64,000 nucleotides of DNA, taken from positions 7,098 through 71,097 of the forward strand of contig CAJKRG010000010.1 of assembly GCA_905202215.1 (NCBI GenBank), in the 5' to 3' direction. This document shows, piece by piece, positions 60,699 to 64,000 of the stretch (position 1 is the first letter of the stretch; every line of letters starts with the position of its first letter). The position numbers were made by a program, and so were the translations under genes. The stretch comes from an uncultured Porphyromonadaceae bacterium (GTDB lineage Bacteria > Bacteroidota > Bacteroidia > Bacteroidales > Muribaculaceae). The notes under the pieces are model-generated. The model was not told the origin of the DNA and did no database searches. It worked only from the letters and a program-made list of their open reading frames with translations.

Positions 60699-62849
60699 AT
60701 GAAAAAATTAATCGTAATCGCTGCCGCAGCTCTTACACTTGGAGCATGCAGCCATCAAAACAAAACCGATATGGCAGACAATCCGTTCCTGGCTCCATAC
60801 GACACTAAGTACGAAATCCCGCCCTTCGACAAAATCGAATACGGCCACTATCTTGCCGCCCTCGACAGCGGTATAAACCAGAAGAAAACCCAGATCGACG
60901 AGATCACGGCAAATCCAGACAGCGCGACATTCGCCAACACCATCATGCCGCTCGAACGCAGCGGCGAGATCCTCGACCGCGTGGCAGCCGTCTTCTTCGC
61001 CCTCGACGAATCGAACTCATCACCTGAAATGGTTGAGATCGCCGAGACATTTTATCCCAAATACTCGCAGTTTGCCGACGAAATGACCATGAACGATGCT
61101 CTTTTCGCTCGCATCAAAGACGTATATGACAACCGCGAGACTCTCGACCCCGATCAGAAACGCGCCGTAGAGGAATACTACAAGCAGTTCGCCCGCAACG
61201 GCGCCCTCCTCACCCCTGAGAAGAAAGAGGAACTTAAGGCCGTCAATACCGAGCTTTCCGAACTTTACCTCACTTTCAACAAGAATCTGCTGAATGCAAC
61301 CAATGCGTTCTCTATCACGGTAAGCGACAGCACCGAACTCGCCGGTCTTCCCGCATCGAGCATCGCCGTGGCAGCCGAAGAAGCCGCCAACCGCGGTCTT
61401 GACGAAGGCAACTGGGTGTTCACGCTCCACGCCCCGAGCCGCCTGCCCCTGTTGCAGTATGCCGACAACCGCGACCTGCGCCGCAAAATGTACGAAGGCT
61501 ATACAAATCTCGCTTCCGACGGCGAATACAACAACCTTCCTGTAATCAACAAGATCCTTCAGGCCCGCACAAAAAAAGCCCAGCTTCTCGGCTTCGAAAA
61601 CTACGGTGCGTACATGACCGACAATGTAATGGCCAAGACCGTCGCCAACGCCGAAGATCTTCTTATGCAGATCTGGAAGCCGGCTGTGGCACGTGTTAAA
61701 AACGAAGTAGCCGAAATGCAGGCTGTTGTCGACAGCGAAGGCCAGAACTTCAAAATCGCACCCTGGGATTACTATTATTACGCCGAAAAGGTACGTCAGA
61801 AAAAATATGACCTCGACGAGAGCAAAGTGCGCGAATACTTCGCTGTCGACTCCGTACGCAATGGTATCTTCACCATGGCCGAAAAGCTCTATGGCGTGAA
61901 ATTCACCGAAATGCCCGACGCTCCCAAATACTATCCCGAAGTCACAGTCTATGATGTAACCGACGCCGCCTCCGGCGAGCACGTGGCCGTATTCATGACC
62001 GACTACTTCCCCCGCGCCTCCAAGCGGCAGGGCGCATGGATGAGCGAATTCAAGGGCTCATGGCAGAACGAGGACGGCACAGCCTCGCGTCCCATCATCT
62101 ACAACGTCGGTAACTTCTCGCGTCCTACCGCCGACGCACCCGCACTCCTCACTCTCGACGAAGTCGAGACCATGTTCCACGAATTCGGACACGGTCTTCA
62201 CGGCATGCTTTCGCGCGCACGTCTCAAGAGCCAGGCCGGCACCAACGTTGACCGCGACTTCGTAGAACTTCCCTCGCAGATCCACGAGCATTGGGCAATG
62301 GAACCCGAACTTCTCAAGATCTATGCCCACCACTACAAGACCGGCGAAGTAATTCCCGACGAACTCATCGAGAAACTTCAGGCCGCCTCGACACATAACA
62401 TGGGCTTCACAACCGCAGAACTCGCCGGTGCCGCCCTCCTCGACCTCCAGTACGGCAAACTCAATACCACCGAAGACATCGACATAGCCGCCTTCGAAAG
62501 CAAGGTATCCGCCGAACTCGGCATGCCCGCCGAACTCACCTACCGCTACCGCTCGCCCTACTTCAAACACATCTTCGGCAGCGACGGGTATGCTTCGGGT
62601 TACTACACCTACCTCTGGGCTGAAGTTCTCGATACCGACGGCTTCGAGCTCTTCAAGGAAAAAGGCATTTTCGATCCTGAGACAGCAAAAAAATTCAAAG
62701 AAAACGTACTTGAAAAAGGCGGTTCGGTTGATCCGATGGAACTCTACGTCAACTTCCGCGGCCATCAGCCCAGCGTCGACGCCCTTCTCCGCAACCGCGG
62801 CCTTGTTGACGCCAAAGCCGTCGACCTCTCCTCCAAATCCGGAAAATAA
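60699..62849 (+). CDS. dcp: M3-family metallopeptidase, dipeptidyl carboxypeptidase type
   Basis: Lipoprotein zinc peptidase of 716 aa. The signal ends in a lipobox (LTLGACSHQ). The zinc site is HEFGH at 494-498 (ETMFHEFGHGLHGML), followed by VDRDFVELPSQIHEHW, which supplies the third ligand Glu of M3 enzymes. The C-terminus SPYFKHIFGSDGYASGYYTY is typical of Dcp/thimet-like proteins. It removes dipeptides from the C-terminus of peptides; an envelope location fits peptide scavenging. Dcp and oligopeptidase A are close relatives, so the symbol is provisional. Confidence 0.9.
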   Translation: MKKLIVIAAAALTLGACSHQNKTDMADNPFLAPYDTKYEIPPFDKIEYGHYLAALDSGINQKKTQIDEITANPDSATFANTIMPLERSGEILDRVAAVFFALDESNSSPEMVEIAETFYPKYSQFADEMTMNDALFARIKDVYDNRETLDPDQKRAVEEYYKQFARNGALLTPEKKEELKAVNTELSELYLTFNKNLLNATNAFSITVSDSTELAGLPASSIAVAAEEAANRGLDEGNWVFTLHAPSRLPLLQYADNRDLRRKMYEGYTNLASDGEYNNLPVINKILQARTKKAQLLGFENYGAYMTDNVMAKTVANAEDLLMQIWKPAVARVKNEVAEMQAVVDSEGQNFKIAPWDYYYYAEKVRQKKYDLDESKVREYFAVDSVRNGIFTMAEKLYGVKFTEMPDAPKYYPEVTVYDVTDAASGEHVAVFMTDYFPRASKRQGAWMSEFKGSWQNEDGTASRPIIYNVGNFSRPTADAPALLTLDEVETMFHEFGHGLHGMLSRARLKSQAGTNVDRDFVELPSQIHEHWAMEPELLKIYAHHYKTGEVIPDELIEKLQAASTHNMGFTTAELAGAALLDLQYGKLNTTEDIDIAAFESKVSAELGMPAELTYRYRSPYFKHIFGSDGYASGYYTYLWAEVLDTDGFELFKEKGIFDPETAKKFKENVLEKGGSVDPMELYVNFRGHQPSVDALLRNRGLVDAKAVDLSSKSGK

Positions 62850-62860
62850 CTTTTAATTAC

Positions 62861-62878
62861 AAATTACAAGTTAGAAGT
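62861..62878 (+). repeat. Left arm of an inverted repeat around the four-helix-bundle gene
   Basis: AAATTACAAGTTAGAAGT, whose reverse complement occurs at 63254-63271 with two mismatches (16 of 18). The arms bracket the pseudogene at about 375 bp distance. Confidence 0.65.
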
Positions 62879-62889
62879 TAGAAGTTTCC

Positions 62890-63254
62890 ATGCGCCGTCC
62901 AAGCATAGTTTACGAAAAATCTATGGCGTTTGCAAACCGCATTGTTAAGTTGTATATTCATTATGCAATACACATAATGAATATACTATGAGCAAACAAT
63001 TACTACGCTCCGGTACAAGCATTGGCGCCAATATATGCGAAGCGATACATGGTATGAGCAAGAAAGATTTTCTTTCAAAGATGTACATAGCTTACAAGGA
63101 ATGCGCTGAAACAAGATATTGGTTGGATATTCTTCTAAATGCGAACTATCTAACCAAACTACAATACGATTCGATTGCAGAAGACTGCAATGAACTGCTG
63201 GCACTCCTTACAAGCATTACCAAGAGTACCAGAAACTCGATCAACAACTCCTGA
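62890..63254 (+). pseudogene. Four-helix-bundle protein (S23/IVP family), frameshifted
   Basis: Small protein family often found as inserted or mobile cassettes (once called S23 or 23S intervening-sequence proteins). The intact frame from 62988 gives 88 aa: LLRSGTSIGANICEAIHGMS, KKDFLSKMYIAYKECAETRY. The missing first helix lies just upstream in another frame: from the ATG at 62890 one reads YEKSMAFANRIVKLY, the family's usual beginning. In the frame of the main part, the codons before 62988 read HNEYT, matching the family's usual KEYV just before SKQLLRSG. A shift of one base between about 62965 and 62972 would join them. So the gene looks broken; the 88-aa piece alone could still be made. 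Confidence 0.7.
62953..62985. repeat. Perfect 13-bp inverted repeat at the frameshift
   Basis: TATATTCATTATG (62953-62965) and CATAATGAATATA (62973-62985), separated by 7 bases. The loop coincides with the place where the reading frame changes, and it may have promoted the slippage that broke the gene. Confidence 0.8.
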
Positions 63255-63271
63255 CTTCTAACTACTAATTT
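63254..63271 (-). repeat. Right arm of the inverted repeat
   Basis: Partner of the left arm at 62861-62878, immediately after the pseudogene stop and 13 bp before aspS. Confidence 0.65.
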
Positions 63272-63284
63272 CTCACTAAACACT

Positions 63285-64000
63285 ATGTTTCGCACAAATA
63301 CCTGCGGTGAGCTCAGGCTCGCCGACGCCGGCAAAACAGTGACTCTTGCCGGCTGGGTACAGAAAACCCGCAAAATGGGCGGTATGACTTTCGTCGACCT
63401 CCGCGACCGCTACGGTATCACTCAGGTGGTGTTCAACGTGGAGCACGATGCCGCCCTTACAGAAGCCGCCAACAAACTCGGCCGTGAATTTGTAGTACAG
63501 GTCATCGGCACCGTCGCCGAACGCACTGCCAAAAATCCAGCGATGCCAACCGGCGACATCGAGATCATCGCCGACAAGCTCACCGTTCTTAATCCCAGCG
63601 AAGTTCCGCCCTTCACCATCGAAGACGAATCCGACGGCGGCGACGATCTCCGCATGCGCTACCGCTATCTCGATATACGCCGCGCTCCCGTGCGTAAGAA
63701 TCTGGAACTGCGCCACAAAATGACCATGGAGGTACGCCGCTACCTCGACAGCAAGGGATTTCTGGAAATCGAGACTCCCATGCTCGTAGGCTCCACCCCC
63801 GAAGGTGCCCGAGACTTCGTGGTGCCCTCGCGCATGAACCCCGGACAGTTCTATGCCCTGCCTCAGTCACCTCAGACACTCAAGCAGCTTCTGATGGTGA
63901 GCGGTATAGACCGCTATTTCCAGATCGTGAAATGCTTCCGCGACGAAGACCTCCGCGCCGACCGTCAGCCCGAATTCACCCAGATCGACTGCGAGATGAG
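63285..64000 (+). CDS. aspS: Aspartyl-tRNA synthetase (3' end outside window)
   Basis: The first 238 codons of the enzyme that charges tRNA-Asp. The anticodon-binding OB fold is at the start (TVTLAGWVQKTRKMGGMTFV, DLRDRYGITQVVFN), then RYRYLDIRRAPVRKNLELRH, FLEIETPMLVGSTPEGARDF (class II motif region) and motif 2 YFQIVKCFRDEDLRADRQPEF. These are the AspRS-specific signatures. Start is MFRTNT at 63285. Only the bacterial insert and motif 3 are missing because of the window edge. Confidence 0.96.
   Translation, partial: MFRTNTCGELRLADAGKTVTLAGWVQKTRKMGGMTFVDLRDRYGITQVVFNVEHDAALTEAANKLGREFVVQVIGTVAERTAKNPAMPTGDIEIIADKLTVLNPSEVPPFTIEDESDGGDDLRMRYRYLDIRRAPVRKNLELRHKMTMEVRRYLDSKGFLEIETPMLVGSTPEGARDFVVPSRMNPGQFYALPQSPQTLKQLLMVSGIDRYFQIVKCFRDEDLRADRQPEFTQIDCEM

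Noticed and set aside
61020..61982. Open frame of 320 codons antisense to the M3 peptidase gene
   Set aside because: Same low-complexity mirror pattern; the plus-strand gene has a consensus promoter, lipobox and zinc site.
62990..63253. The four-helix-bundle gene as a 23S rRNA intervening-sequence insert
   Set aside because: It lies between two protein genes with no rRNA sequence around it.

Overview
The window is a chromosomal stretch of a Bacteroidales bacterium, most likely of the Muribaculaceae/Bacteroidaceae type. The signs are Bacteroidota promoters (TTTG, about 20 bases, TAnnTTTG) in front of many genes, weak Shine-Dalgarno sites, PorT-type outer-membrane barrels, a TonB-dependent receptor, a zinc-ribbon TonB-family protein, GH106-like glycosidases, a NagZ/beta-lactamase fusion and Bacteroidota-type housekeeping proteins. 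There is no rRNA, CRISPR array, transposase or prophage. The two ends cut through an ABC-F gene (left) and aspS (right).

Region 1 (1-12 kb, mostly minus strand): a long co-directional run reads LysM/periplasmic-binding protein, PorT-like barrel, ptb, buk, acyl-CoA ligase, bioB, SpoU methyltransferase and radA, with overlaps or short gaps. Beyond radA come tRNA-Cys with its own promoter and terminator, lysC (probable TTG start) and the ABC-F gene. Region 2 (12-16.7 kb, plus): an AT-rich surface-polysaccharide block of flippase, glf and two family 2 glycosyltransferases. Region 3 (16.7-24 kb, minus): DUF1015, DUF2156, a NagZ-like GH3/serine-hydrolase fusion and a 5'-nucleotidase lipoprotein.

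Region 4 (24-33 kb): a plus-strand operon of two GH106-like glycosidases around an AraA/FucI-fold sugar isomerase. It faces a minus-strand operon of a radical SAM activase, a TonB-family protein and an AraC regulator that probably senses the sugar. Region 5 (33-37.3 kb, plus): tilS, a six-hairpin glycosidase and a small SecB-like protein, closed by a palindromic terminator.

Region 6 (37.4-45.4 kb, plus) is the most unusual part: three tightly packed genes for an inner-membrane vWA protein, a large tubulin/FtsZ-like GTPase and a membrane-anchored papain-like peptidase with an intact Gln-Cys-His-Asn set. It recalls the predicted FtsZ-like/vWA membrane-remodelling systems but carries a peptidase I do not know from them. 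A 37-bp promoter sequence in front of it recurs almost unchanged in front of the next operon, a four-subunit 2-oxoacid:ferredoxin oxidoreductase (45.5-48.2 kb).

Region 7 (48-64 kb): a Spy-like protein, a TonB receptor with a DUF362 lipoprotein, a barrel protein with prmA, divergent fur-purA, another barrel protein, lepA with an EamA transporter and an unknown membrane protein, a DJ-1 family protein, an M3 peptidase lipoprotein, a frameshifted four-helix-bundle gene inside an inverted repeat, and the start of aspS. Metabolically, the oxidoreductase could make branched acyl-CoA that Ptb/Buk turn into branched-chain acids and ATP.
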